Below are positions 34,914 to 44,167 of a stretch of DNA of 61,732 bases, in pieces; the stretch's first letter is position 1; each line of letters begins with the position of its first letter. This DNA is from a bacterium (GTDB taxonomy: Bacteria; Hydrothermota; Tepidihabitantia; B3-TA06). The position numbers were made by a program, and so were the translations under genes. The stretch is taken from assembly GCA_012517375.1 (NCBI GenBank), contig JAAYVC010000006.1, positions 1 to 61,732 on the forward strand, read 5' to 3'. The notes under the pieces are model-generated. The model made no database searches. It worked only from the letters and a program-made list of their open reading frames with translations, and had not been told where the DNA came from.

Positions 34914-37900
34914 TTATTTCAAGATTACCGCTTTTCCTGCAACCGTTCCGGCTGGAGTGTTGAGAACTATAAAGTATACTCCACTTGCTATTTTTGAACC
35001 ACTGGCATCTTTTCCGTTCCAGTAGGTCTTGTGTTGTCCGGCAGCAAGGTCTTCATTTACGAGGGTATTAACGTAACGACCAGAGAGATCGTAAACTTCA
35101 AGTCTTACCCGCGAAGCGGCCGGTATGGAGAAGTAGATTGAACCTTGACCGGAGAGAAGGTCGTTGGAGAAAGCAAGGTCGAGAGGTTCAGGTCTAAGAG
35201 GATCCTCTGAAACCGCAAAGAAGTCGAGTCCATTCCAGACGGTCTGCGCATCGGTAGCATTAGCTTGAATATCGGCAAGGTTGTCGCCCGCAATGAATGC
35301 AAAAGCCACAGTATCCGTGCTGCCTGCAGCAAGGTTGAAAGGACCTGCCGATACGGCAACAGACCAGTCAGTGATGCCGGATGAGGTCGGGACGCTTATG
35401 TCGCCCTTGATGAACTTAAAGCAATTTGATTCATTCCAGACGTGATCTTGACCCTGATAGACGTAAACGGGGTTCTCAAGAGCGCTTACGTTCGCCTTTG
35501 TACCTTTGAGCAGCTTTACTCCGCAGTGGGGGTTGTCTGTGGATGCCTGTTTGACGTATGCAAGATTCAGCGTCTGATTCGTGCCTACCTTGTTTGAGTC
35601 CGAACGAAGACCCATGTCGAAATCGGCGATAATGCCTGCATACATGCCATTCAGCGCTGAAGAGCTTGTATTTTCGAGCACGTACTTCAGGAATACGTAT
35701 TCCTTGTCTTTCCATGCGTATCCGTACTGCGTTACCTTCAGGCCTTTTTTGGCAGGATTTCCGGAGTCATCGAATATCGCCTTGCTGTCCTGGTCGGAAT
35801 AGTCATGACGGCCTATGGTTACTTTTCCGTCAGGGTCAGTCGTCACCTTCCAGTCTTTTGCGTTGGTGTAGTTGTTATCATCGCCGTAAAATCTGTCATT
35901 GATATAAGAAGCCGATGTGCCTGCCGCAAAAGAAGCATGGTAAAGCCAGCTTGAAAGAGCGGTTTTGGGATAACGGAATCCGTCTCCCTTATCGTTCGGT
36001 TCGTCGCCCAGGAACCCCACGGCTCCTTGTTTAGCCACGGTAAGCTTTACGTTGCCGACATCATGGTTGACGTAGTCGTATCTGGGAGTTCCTATCATCA
36101 ATTCAAAGCTTCCCAGCTCGCCTGACAGTTCGGTTGATGTTATTGAAAGATTGAATTCAGCGAAGGAGCCAATGGTTGCCGATGAAGCTATGGAAACCTT
36201 GAAACCGTCGCCCTTTGCAATAGCGTCTGCATTTATCGTGCCGTATGCGGCGGTATTGTCCGTTACGGTTATCCCGGGAGAGGTGGAGGAGAGGGTGGCC
36301 TGGAGACCGGTCAGAGGTATCGAGCTCGCATTCTTAATGCTAACGTAAAGGACGACGTTCTCCCCGGGGTCCATGTTGCCGTCAGGATTGGCCTGACCGT
36401 CGTCGTTGACTTCAGTGCTTGTGATAGAAGCGGATGTAATTAGAGCATTCAAGACGCCTGATACCACAAGAGCGAAAGGCTGAGGTCCTTTGGGGACGTT
36501 ATTAGCCTTAACATTGATCTTCCAGTCGCCCGTTTCAGGGGAGTCGATGAATACGTTCTCGACCGGGTTCTTTGTGTCGAAACTTCCGCCTTCAGTCGAG
36601 ACGTTGCTTGCAAAAACGTTGCCCTTGTAAGTCTTACCCGAGGGTGAAACGACTTCAAGATTCAGATCGTTTACAAGGGCAGGGCTGGCGTATTCCACGC
36701 CCGGATAATCCGTCCAGTTGAGGGTTATCCTTAAAGGTTCGCCGGAATTGCTTACGTTGACCTTTCCGGTGAATTGATAACCGGTTTCAAGGCCTTCGTC
36801 GAAATCGACGACGGCAAGTTTACGGGTGTCGCCGGCAAAGTAGAGTACATTATCAAGCATAGGTCTGCCCCAGCCTATTTTTCCCGCCGGTACGGTAAAC
36901 GCCGCAAAATCAGTCTCCACAGAGTTTATCATCATTGCCTTGAGAAGGGCTGCAGACGGGGTGAATTTCTGGCCGTTCTGCGGGGCTCCCGAAGGATACC
37001 ATCCATCCGTGAAGTACTGCCGAATCAAGAGGGCATTACCCGCAGCTATGGGCGAAGACATGCTGGTTCCGTCGTAGGATTGCTCGGCATCGTCAGAGGT
37101 GTTTACCGAAGATGTGACTCCCTCGCCAGGCGCGACTACGTCCGGTCTTATGCGTCCGTCAGCGGTGGGTCCTGAAGAACCCACAGCGGATGCGTTATTG
37201 GCAATAACGCCGTTGCGGCATGCGCCTATGCAAAGCACGTCTTTTGCATTGCCAGGAGAACCCGTATAAGGTCCCTGGTCGGTGTTTCCAGCCGAAAAGC
37301 ATACCAGATAATCAGATCTGTTCCACATGGTCTGGTCGGCTTCCTTGCAGCTTGCATCATAGGCGCGCGTTGTTTGGTTTCCCCATGAGTTGGAGATTAC
37401 CCGAGCGCCGCCAGCGCTGTTGCCGTTGTAAGGAAGGCTGAGACTGTATTCAAGGCTTACGGCATGGATAATTCCGCCGCTTGAGCCGCCTCCGTCAAGG
37501 AAGAATATCTTAGCTTCCGGGGCCATGCCTATATTAGGGCTTGAGCCTCCTGCAGGAACGTCGTTGCCGAGCATTGACCCTGCCGTATGCGTGCCGTGTC
37601 CGTTTTCATCGCCAAAGGATATTACCGGGTTATCCGGGTCGTCTACGGCTGGTTTTTGGTAAGCTATAATCTTGCGATGAGTGGGAAAATCACCGAAATC
37701 GGTAATAGCCTTTGAGGGGTCTCTGAAGAAGTTGTGGCTTGTTCTTATACCTGAATCGAGGGTGGAGCCTATCTGGCCCTGCCCCTTGATGCCTTTATCC
37801 CAGATTTTGCGGTTGCCATCGTCCCATGTTTGCATGACCCATTGGGCCTGGCCATTGTGAAGGTACATTACCCTGAAAGGCTCTACCCATTTGACATCGG

Positions 37901-38501
37901 GAATCGTAACCAAACCAGGGATTTTTTCAGGCGCCAGATTGATATGCACGAGCGTAGACCATTCGCTGGACTGCCATTCGAGCATTGTTCCGCCGAGGGA
38001 TTCAACAGTGCTGCGGATAACTTCGGCGTCGGTACCGGCGTATAATACGACCACCAGTTTCTGCGGTGCCTTATCGCTAAGGTTGAAATCAGGACAGATT
38101 TTGTAGCCCGGCTGGTAGTCTCCGACCCAATCCACACCGGAAACTTGTTTAACATCATTAAGAGCGGACTTTTCCATTCTTACAATGTAAGTGTAATTGG
38201 GAAGATAGCCGTCTATGATTACGCCTTGTTGTTCCAGCGCTCTGCGTTCGTGGGTGTATATTGGACCGTCAAAATGTACAAGGTAGGTTCCGGTTCCTTG
38301 TTGTTCGCCTGCAATCATTAGATTTGAAGGCAAACTGGGTTTCGCATCGCGGGTATCTAGTTTTATTCCGCACGGTAGATTGATTACAGATGGATTCTCA
38401 TACAGATATGTTGACGTTGGGACCACATTACCATCTATAAGCGGTCCTCCTGCTGCCATGAGCAAGAACGGCAACATCAATAGCGCAAACATTTGCCTCA
38501 T
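34914..38501 (-). CDS. Secreted subtilase (S8) 1 with extra module and sorting domain
   Basis: About 1195 residues. Signal peptide (MRQMFALLMLPFLLMAAGG), a propeptide-like region, then the S8 catalytic domain: Asp in STLDSGI, His in GHGTHTAG, Ser in DGTSMSSP. Beta-sandwich domains follow, including a PDGNMDPGENV module shared with its two neighbours. Unlike them it has an extra ~300-residue block (from about YDYVNHDVGNV to the CTD). The last ~80 residues are a FlgD-like sorting domain (YDLSGRYVNTLV...GVYFIVL...KAVILK). The ATG at 38501 is chosen for AGGAGG upstream. Third of three tandem paralogues in transcription order. Confidence 0.88.
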   Translation of the reverse strand: MRQMFALLMLPFLLMAAGGPLIDGNVVPTSTYLYENPSVINLPCGIKLDTRDAKPSLPSNLMIAGEQQGTGTYLVHFDGPIYTHERRALEQQGVIIDGYLPNYTYIVRMEKSALNDVKQVSGVDWVGDYQPGYKICPDFNLSDKAPQKLVVVLYAGTDAEVIRSTVESLGGTMLEWQSSEWSTLVHINLAPEKIPGLVTIPDVKWVEPFRVMYLHNGQAQWVMQTWDDGNRKIWDKGIKGQGQIGSTLDSGIRTSHNFFRDPSKAITDFGDFPTHRKIIAYQKPAVDDPDNPVISFGDENGHGTHTAGSMLGNDVPAGGSSPNIGMAPEAKIFFLDGGGSSGGIIHAVSLEYSLSLPYNGNSAGGARVISNSWGNQTTRAYDASCKEADQTMWNRSDYLVCFSAGNTDQGPYTGSPGNAKDVLCIGACRNGVIANNASAVGSSGPTADGRIRPDVVAPGEGVTSSVNTSDDAEQSYDGTSMSSPIAAGNALLIRQYFTDGWYPSGAPQNGQKFTPSAALLKAMMINSVETDFAAFTVPAGKIGWGRPMLDNVLYFAGDTRKLAVVDFDEGLETGYQFTGKVNVSNSGEPLRITLNWTDYPGVEYASPALVNDLNLEVVSPSGKTYKGNVFASNVSTEGGSFDTKNPVENVFIDSPETGDWKINVKANNVPKGPQPFALVVSGVLNALITSASITSTEVNDDGQANPDGNMDPGENVVLYVSIKNASSIPLTGLQATLSSTSPGITVTDNTAAYGTINADAIAKGDGFKVSIASSATIGSFAEFNLSITSTELSGELGSFELMIGTPRYDYVNHDVGNVKLTVAKQGAVGFLGDEPNDKGDGFRYPKTALSSWLYHASFAAGTSASYINDRFYGDDNNYTNAKDWKVTTDPDGKVTIGRHDYSDQDSKAIFDDSGNPAKKGLKVTQYGYAWKDKEYVFLKYVLENTSSSALNGMYAGIIADFDMGLRSDSNKVGTNQTLNLAYVKQASTDNPHCGVKLLKGTKANVSALENPVYVYQGQDHVWNESNCFKFIKGDISVPTSSGITDWSVAVSAGPFNLAAGSTDTVAFAFIAGDNLADIQANATDAQTVWNGLDFFAVSEDPLRPEPLDLAFSNDLLSGQGSIYFSIPAASRVRLEVYDLSGRYVNTLVNEDLAAGQHKTYWNGKDASGSKIASGVYFIVLNTPAGTVAGKAVILK

Positions 38502-38535
38502 ATACTTCCTCCTAGGCTTCGCTTGCATTTTTCAA

Positions 38536-38551
38536 GACGGTTAACACCGTC
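38536..38551. repeat. Inverted repeat in the subtilase 1 leader
   Basis: GACGGT-TAAC-ACCGTC, 6-base arms with a 4-base loop, 35 bases upstream of the subtilase 1 ATG. Possible operator or leader hairpin; no T-tract follows. Confidence 0.4.
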
Positions 38552-38647
38552 ATCTTTTAGAATTCTCCTTTTGGAAAAATTCTTTTTTTACACAAATCAG
38601 GTTTTTGACCTGCATGGTTTTAAGTTTCTATTCCGAATTAACGATTA

Positions 38648-38676
38648 AGTATACGCAAATCAGAACAATAAGTCTA
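38648..38676 (-). promoter_or_regulatory. Possible promoter of subtilase 1
   Basis: TATACT (38653-38648) with TAGACT (38676-38671) as -35 at 17 bases on the minus strand. It departs from the 16-base rule; a TTGACA slightly upstream has no partner. Leader about 145 bases. Confidence 0.35.
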
Positions 38677-38753
38677 GCCCCTGTCAACCGTTTCTCTCAT
38701 CAATTCAGGTTGCAGCAAAAAGCGACTTGCGGAGTTCTAAATCCACGGTTAAA

Positions 38754-41402
38754 TCATTTTATCCTAACGAGTTTGCACACGAGCGAGTGGTTACCGGTCG
38801 TGAGGTGAAAGAAATAAACCCCGTTTGAAAGCGAGCGTCCTCTGGAATCGACCATCTTGAATTGAAAATCCCTTACTCCGGGCCCTGCGTATGATTCCGA
38901 GACAAGGGTGCGTACAAGTCTTCCGGACTGATCGAACATATCAAGATGCAGAGGTACGGACTCAGGAAGACTTAATCTAACGCTTAAAGCGTCCTTGTTG
39001 AAAGCATCCGCCGTCAATTCTACTGACATGAATGGGTCAGGAAGCTTTTCTGATACACCAACCGAGATCGTAACTGGATATTCCAGCACGCATACGTATC
39101 CGCCGTCGTTAGCAATTACGTCCAGCCTGAAAGGTACGACGGTGTTAGCCTGCATTTCGGAGGACGCGGTAACCGTGAACCCATCGCCGTATGAGGATTC
39201 TCCATAACCGAGATTTCCGTAAGACGCTTTATCGGACTCGATGGTAATTTTTTTCTCAGAAGTCGAAAGGGTAGCCTCGATACCGCTTGCCGTAAAATCG
39301 CCGATATTGGTTATTTCAGGCTGAAACAGGACCGTTTCACCGGGATCGAGCGCCCCATTTGGAGAAGGGCCGCTTGAATCGTCGATTTTTGTTCCGGTAG
39401 ACTTAAGATCAACGTTGTGGTTTTCAATATCACCTGTTATAAGCAAAGCGTAAGGTTGAGGTCCTTCGGGCGCCTCGGTAGCCTTTATTCTTACTGACCA
39501 CACCCCTGCCGCTGGTTTTTTTATCCTTACCATCTCTACTACGTTCTTTGAGTCGGGGTCGCCTTGCTGAACGGAGTAATTGTCGCTGAAATTATTACCT
39601 CTGTATATCTTTCCAGATGGGTCAATAACTTCAAGGTCCAGATCGTTGACGAGTTTCGCTTCTGCAGAAAGCTCAGGCGGAGCATCCGTCCAGACCAAGG
39701 CTACCCTTAAAGGCCAGCCGCTGGTCTTTACCGAAGTTTCGAAACTCACGTAATCACCGGTCGATAGGCCTTCGCTTTCATCAAATACAAAAAGCTTCTG
39801 GCTATCACCTGCAAAGTATAGAACAGAGTCAAGATCCGGACGGCCCCATCCTATTTTTGAGTTCGGTATGGGCATTTGAGAATAGTCAGTTTCGGTAGAG
39901 ACAATAAGTGCGGCCTTAAGAAGCGCTGCCGATGGTTCCAGCGAATCCGATGGATTCTTTACTCCGCCTGGGTACCAGCCTTCTCTGAAGTATTGGGTAA
40001 TTAAAGCCGCGGCACCTGCAATCACGGGGCAGGACATGCTGGTTCCATCCAGAGGTTTGTAGCTGTCTGCTGTGCCGCCGTTAGCCGATATGACGCCAAC
40101 GCCTGGAGCCATGACCTCAGGTTTTACGCGTCCGTCGGCCGTTGGTCCGATGCTTGAAAAATCAGCTGGCATGGTGGCTGCCTCGCCGTTGTGCGTTGCT
40201 CCAACGGTGACCATATTCTTGGCTGTTGCCGGAGAACCTATTGCTCCACCGCTGTTTCCGGCTGAAAACAAAAGAAGAAATTCCGGATGCTGCCACATGA
40301 ACTGGTCCGATTCCCAGGAATGGGACGTGTAACCTCCGCCCCTGTCACCCCAGCTGTTGGAACTGAACTTGGCTCTTCCTGCCTGGTTGCCCAGGTAAGG
40401 CTGATTGTACATGCTTCGATAATCAGCTGTAAAACCGTATTCGTATCCGTCAAAGTCCATGAAATAAAGCCGCGACTTCGGAGCCATGCCGTCATAAGGT
40501 GAAGATTGGCCCCAGTACGAATCGTCGCCTGCTACGGTGCATCCGGTGTGAGTTCCGTGAAAGCTGATTATTCCGCCCACATCTCCGAAGCTGACCGAAC
40601 CGGTTGTGGGCTTGTAAGCGATTATCTTTCGATGGTTCGGGTAGTCGCCCCATGTTGTTATCTGGATAGAAGAATCTTTGAACATCACATGATCGGTATT
40701 GATTCCAGAGTCGCACGTGGAACCGATTATTCCTTCGCCGTGCAATCCCTTATCCCATATACGCCTGTTGTCGTCCTTCCAGGTCTGAATGATCCATTGT
40801 GCCTGGTTGTTGTGAAGGACAGGCTCGTAAAAAGGTTCTATCCAGCGCACTCCATCGAGAGAAGCTGCTTTAAGGAAATCTAAAGGTTTAACGTATGCAA
40901 TTATCTTTCCGTTCCACTCGTTGTCTTCTGCCGAAATGATATTTACACCCATGGTCTCTAGTGCGTTCGTTACTTCCTCAAGTTCAACACCAGGGAAGAG
41001 CATTATCTCGACCTTGGTTTCTTCTGTTTTATCCAGTAATACAGGATCTAGCTTGTAATCGGGTTTGTAGCTTCCGAACCAGTTGATGATACCGTTCGCG
41101 AGCAGGTCGCGAGCTTTTTCGGGCAATCCTTTTACCAGAAACGCCGAGTTCGGCAGATAGCTTTCTACTTTGAGTCCATTTCTTTCAAGAACATCCCGGT
41201 CATCTTTGCTGAGTCTGTGGTTTAGATGAACAATGAAGCGACAAGGTGTTCTAAGATCATTGGTTTCTTCTGTGAAAAGCTTGGCTTTGCGAATATCAAT
41301 GGTTTCAGAGATAAGAGTGATTGAGTTAATCTCCGGATTTGGTAGCGGTACAAAAACGCCCTTTTGCGGTAGTCCTCCTAGAATCCAAAAAAACAGAACC
41401 AT
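38754..41402 (-). CDS. Secreted subtilase (S8) 2 with sorting domain
   Basis: About 882 residues. Short hydrophobic N-terminus, propeptide, then catalytic Asp (STCDSGINTDH), His (FHGTHTG) and Ser (DGTSMSCP). A beta-sandwich region with SPNGALDPGETV follows and the end is a FlgD-like domain (FDQSGRLVRTLV...GVYFFHLTTG...KLVRIK). The start at 41402 has AGGAG six bases upstream; ATG at 41408 and TTG at 41417 are alternatives. 110 bases separate it from subtilase 3. Probably a surface or secreted peptidase for scavenging protein. Confidence 0.88.
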   Translation of the reverse strand: MVLFFWILGGLPQKGVFVPLPNPEINSITLISETIDIRKAKLFTEETNDLRTPCRFIVHLNHRLSKDDRDVLERNGLKVESYLPNSAFLVKGLPEKARDLLANGIINWFGSYKPDYKLDPVLLDKTEETKVEIMLFPGVELEEVTNALETMGVNIISAEDNEWNGKIIAYVKPLDFLKAASLDGVRWIEPFYEPVLHNNQAQWIIQTWKDDNRRIWDKGLHGEGIIGSTCDSGINTDHVMFKDSSIQITTWGDYPNHRKIIAYKPTTGSVSFGDVGGIISFHGTHTGCTVAGDDSYWGQSSPYDGMAPKSRLYFMDFDGYEYGFTADYRSMYNQPYLGNQAGRAKFSSNSWGDRGGGYTSHSWESDQFMWQHPEFLLLFSAGNSGGAIGSPATAKNMVTVGATHNGEAATMPADFSSIGPTADGRVKPEVMAPGVGVISANGGTADSYKPLDGTSMSCPVIAGAAALITQYFREGWYPGGVKNPSDSLEPSAALLKAALIVSTETDYSQMPIPNSKIGWGRPDLDSVLYFAGDSQKLFVFDESEGLSTGDYVSFETSVKTSGWPLRVALVWTDAPPELSAEAKLVNDLDLEVIDPSGKIYRGNNFSDNYSVQQGDPDSKNVVEMVRIKKPAAGVWSVRIKATEAPEGPQPYALLITGDIENHNVDLKSTGTKIDDSSGPSPNGALDPGETVLFQPEITNIGDFTASGIEATLSTSEKKITIESDKASYGNLGYGESSYGDGFTVTASSEMQANTVVPFRLDVIANDGGYVCVLEYPVTISVGVSEKLPDPFMSVELTADAFNKDALSVRLSLPESVPLHLDMFDQSGRLVRTLVSESYAGPGVRDFQFKMVDSRGRSLSNGVYFFHLTTGNHSLVCKLVRIK

Positions 41403-41512
41403 GTACATCTCCTGCAAGTTCCTTTCTTTATTAATTCAAAAGCAATCCGATATACTCGAATTGAATTTCTTGGTTTAATCCTAGCTATCCTCTTTTAAAC
41501 CACTTAGAAAGT

Positions 41513-44167
41513 TTATCCGCCGATTACGACTACCTTGACCTTCCTGTGAATATCTGGCGTGTCGAGCTTTATAAAATAAACTCCGGCTTTGCATGAGGAG
41601 GGTATCGAAAACTGGTGGATACCGCTATCAAGTTTTCCATTATACAGAGTCTCAATCTTTCTTCCGGTGACGTCAAACAACTCAAGGACAACCTTCTCAT
41701 TTCCTGTAAGTTCTAGTGTAAATCCAGAACCTTCCATGGCTACAGCCGGGCATTGAATCGAAGTTACGGGACATTCGGTACCTGGTTGGTTTATTCCACT
41801 AAGACCTACTATAGTATGAAAAACAAGGGTGTCAATCTTTGAACCGCCGTTCTGGAATACGGTAAGATTAAAAGTCATTGCATCATCCTTCTTGGCGTAC
41901 GGCTCAAGAGTTACTGAGAATCCTTGACCTTCAGATGTAAGACCCGCAGATATGGAGCCGTAGTCGGCATCCGAATCCAAGATTGTTACAAAGGTATCCG
42001 GTGACGAAAGCAGGGCATTGGCATTCGATACATCCTCGTCACCTTCATTCATTATTCTTGGATAAAGAATCGCGGTTTCTCCGGGGTCAAGGGCGTTATT
42101 TGGTTGCGGGTTAGAAGAATCGTCGATCCTGATTCCCTCTGCGGAAATATGCGGCTCTTTATTTTCGATTACACCGTTGATTACGAGGGCATAAGGTTGA
42201 GGACCTTGCGGAATATTTGCAGCCAGTATGTGAATCTCCCACGTGCCTAGCTCAGGATTATTGATTCGAAGGCATTCCTCGACGTTAGTTTCGTCTTTGG
42301 CGCCTGAAGTGACTGAAAAGCCTGAGGAGAAGACATTTCCCAGGTATATCTTTCCGGATGGCGATACAGCCTTGATGTCAAGATCGTTAACGAGTTTTTT
42401 TGAGGAAACCATATCTCCAGGAAAATCGGACCAGACTAACGTTGCCCTCAATGGCCAGTTCTTTCCTGAAACTTCGACCTTGTATAAGGCGTCATCACCG
42501 GTTTCAAGACCAATGACATTATCACTTACGTACAGTTTCTTCGTGTTTCCTTCGAAATAAAGAACTGAATCGAGACACACTCTTCCCCAGCCCACCTTCA
42601 TATCCGGTATAGGATTCGAAGAGAAATCCGCAACGGCCGAGTTGATGAGCAGGGCTTTGAGAAGAGCCGCCGAAGGGTCAAAACCATCAGCTGCGTCCAA
42701 AGAGTTAGAGCCTGAAGGGTACCAGCCTTCTCTGAAGTACTGTGCGAGCAAAACAGTAATCCCAGCAACAGCAGGGGAGGACATGCTTGTTCCTTCCATG
42801 GATTTATAGCCCGACGTAGAGGCACCGTCTGCAGACATGAGATAACCGGGCGCCGTTATCGTCGGCTTTATTCGACCGTCAGCCGTAGGACCTTGACTTG
42901 AAAACCCGGCCGGAATCGTCGCCGATGTACCGTTCAACGTCGCCCCCACGGATACTACGTTCTTTGCAGTAGAAGGGGGGCTAATGCCTGAACCTGAGGA
43001 GTTTCCGGCTGAATAAAGAACGAGAAAATCGGGATGATTCCACATGAACTCATCCGTCTGCCTTGATGCGAGGTCGTAAGTGTTGTATGAACCACCGGAG
43101 CCCCAGCTGTTCGACATTAGTTTAGCACTGCCACCCTGATTTCCCTGCCAGGGAAGCTCGTACATGTCGTTATAATCAGCTGGATATGCTATTCCGCCTG
43201 AATTGGTGCCTACATCCACAAAATAAAGTTTTGCACCCTTGGCCATACCGTCGTATGGTGAATCGCCGTTCCAGTATGAATCGTCTCCGCAAACCGTGCA
43301 GCCGGTGTGGGTTCCGTGGTACTGGACGTAAGGTGTGCCGTCATCTCCGAAATTCGCGCCTGGAGCCGAAGGCTGATAGGCTATTATCTTTCTGTGGTTG
43401 GGGAAATTGCCCCAGGTCGCAATCTCGATTGTCGAATCCTTGAACGCAGTATGACTGGTTGTTATTCCGGCGTCACCGGTGCTTGCTACAACGCCTGAGC
43501 CGTCAAGACCTTTGCTCCACAAATCGCGCTTATCCTCTTTCCAGCTCTGCAGAACCCATTGAGCCTGGTCGTTAAAGAATTCGGGCGAATAAAACGGCTC
43601 AATCCATCTTATATCGTCAATGGCTGCAAGTTCGTATAGAAATTGATTATCCATGGAAATCTTCAAAAGCTTGTTCCGTCCATTATGGATGGAATATATC
43701 CTTGCTCCGAAGTCGCTTTCCAGCCTCAGTCGGAGCGTGTTGATATCAGCATCATCGAAAAGCCATAAGTGAAGAGTATCAGAAGCGGCTGAACGGTCGA
43801 TTAAGGATGGTGCGAGCTTCCAGCGGGGCTCGTATGCAGAACACCATGAGATGGCTCCCAGGTTCAGAAGAGCTGAGACATCGCTATAGCTTGAGGAAAC
43901 AAGAAATGCATAATGCGGAAGATAGCCTTCGATACGGATTCCCGTACGCTGGATGGCGGCAATATCGGTATTAGCAATAGGATGATCTAACTTAATAATG
44001 AATCTATGGCCGGATTCGTCAACCGACCCTGAGCGGGAGAGAGTGTTGATGGTCTCATCTTGAAGTAAAAGAAGGTTTGAATCCTTAAGAGGCTCGGATT
44101 TGTAAGAAGTCAGATAAGGCCCAAGAACTCCCACTCCTGAGAAAACGAGGAGTGTGAAAAGGTTCAT
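41513..44167 (-). CDS. Secreted subtilase (S8) 3 with sorting domain
   Basis: 884 residues. Signal peptide (MNLFTLLVFSGVGVLGPYL), propeptide, catalytic Asp in STGDAGITTSH (DAG in place of the common DSG), His in YHGTHTGCTVCGD, Ser in EGTSMSSP. Shares the PNNALDPGETA module and the FDVTGRKIETLYN/GVYFIKLDTP sorting domain with its neighbours. The ATG at 44167 overlaps the glmL stop (ATGA), so an exported protease is translated from the same mRNA as cytosolic enzymes, an unusual arrangement. Confidence 0.88.
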   Translation of the reverse strand: MNLFTLLVFSGVGVLGPYLTSYKSEPLKDSNLLLLQDETINTLSRSGSVDESGHRFIIKLDHPIANTDIAAIQRTGIRIEGYLPHYAFLVSSSYSDVSALLNLGAISWCSAYEPRWKLAPSLIDRSAASDTLHLWLFDDADINTLRLRLESDFGARIYSIHNGRNKLLKISMDNQFLYELAAIDDIRWIEPFYSPEFFNDQAQWVLQSWKEDKRDLWSKGLDGSGVVASTGDAGITTSHTAFKDSTIEIATWGNFPNHRKIIAYQPSAPGANFGDDGTPYVQYHGTHTGCTVCGDDSYWNGDSPYDGMAKGAKLYFVDVGTNSGGIAYPADYNDMYELPWQGNQGGSAKLMSNSWGSGGSYNTYDLASRQTDEFMWNHPDFLVLYSAGNSSGSGISPPSTAKNVVSVGATLNGTSATIPAGFSSQGPTADGRIKPTITAPGYLMSADGASTSGYKSMEGTSMSSPAVAGITVLLAQYFREGWYPSGSNSLDAADGFDPSAALLKALLINSAVADFSSNPIPDMKVGWGRVCLDSVLYFEGNTKKLYVSDNVIGLETGDDALYKVEVSGKNWPLRATLVWSDFPGDMVSSKKLVNDLDIKAVSPSGKIYLGNVFSSGFSVTSGAKDETNVEECLRINNPELGTWEIHILAANIPQGPQPYALVINGVIENKEPHISAEGIRIDDSSNPQPNNALDPGETAILYPRIMNEGDEDVSNANALLSSPDTFVTILDSDADYGSISAGLTSEGQGFSVTLEPYAKKDDAMTFNLTVFQNGGSKIDTLVFHTIVGLSGINQPGTECPVTSIQCPAVAMEGSGFTLELTGNEKVVLELFDVTGRKIETLYNGKLDSGIHQFSIPSSCKAGVYFIKLDTPDIHRKVKVVVIGG

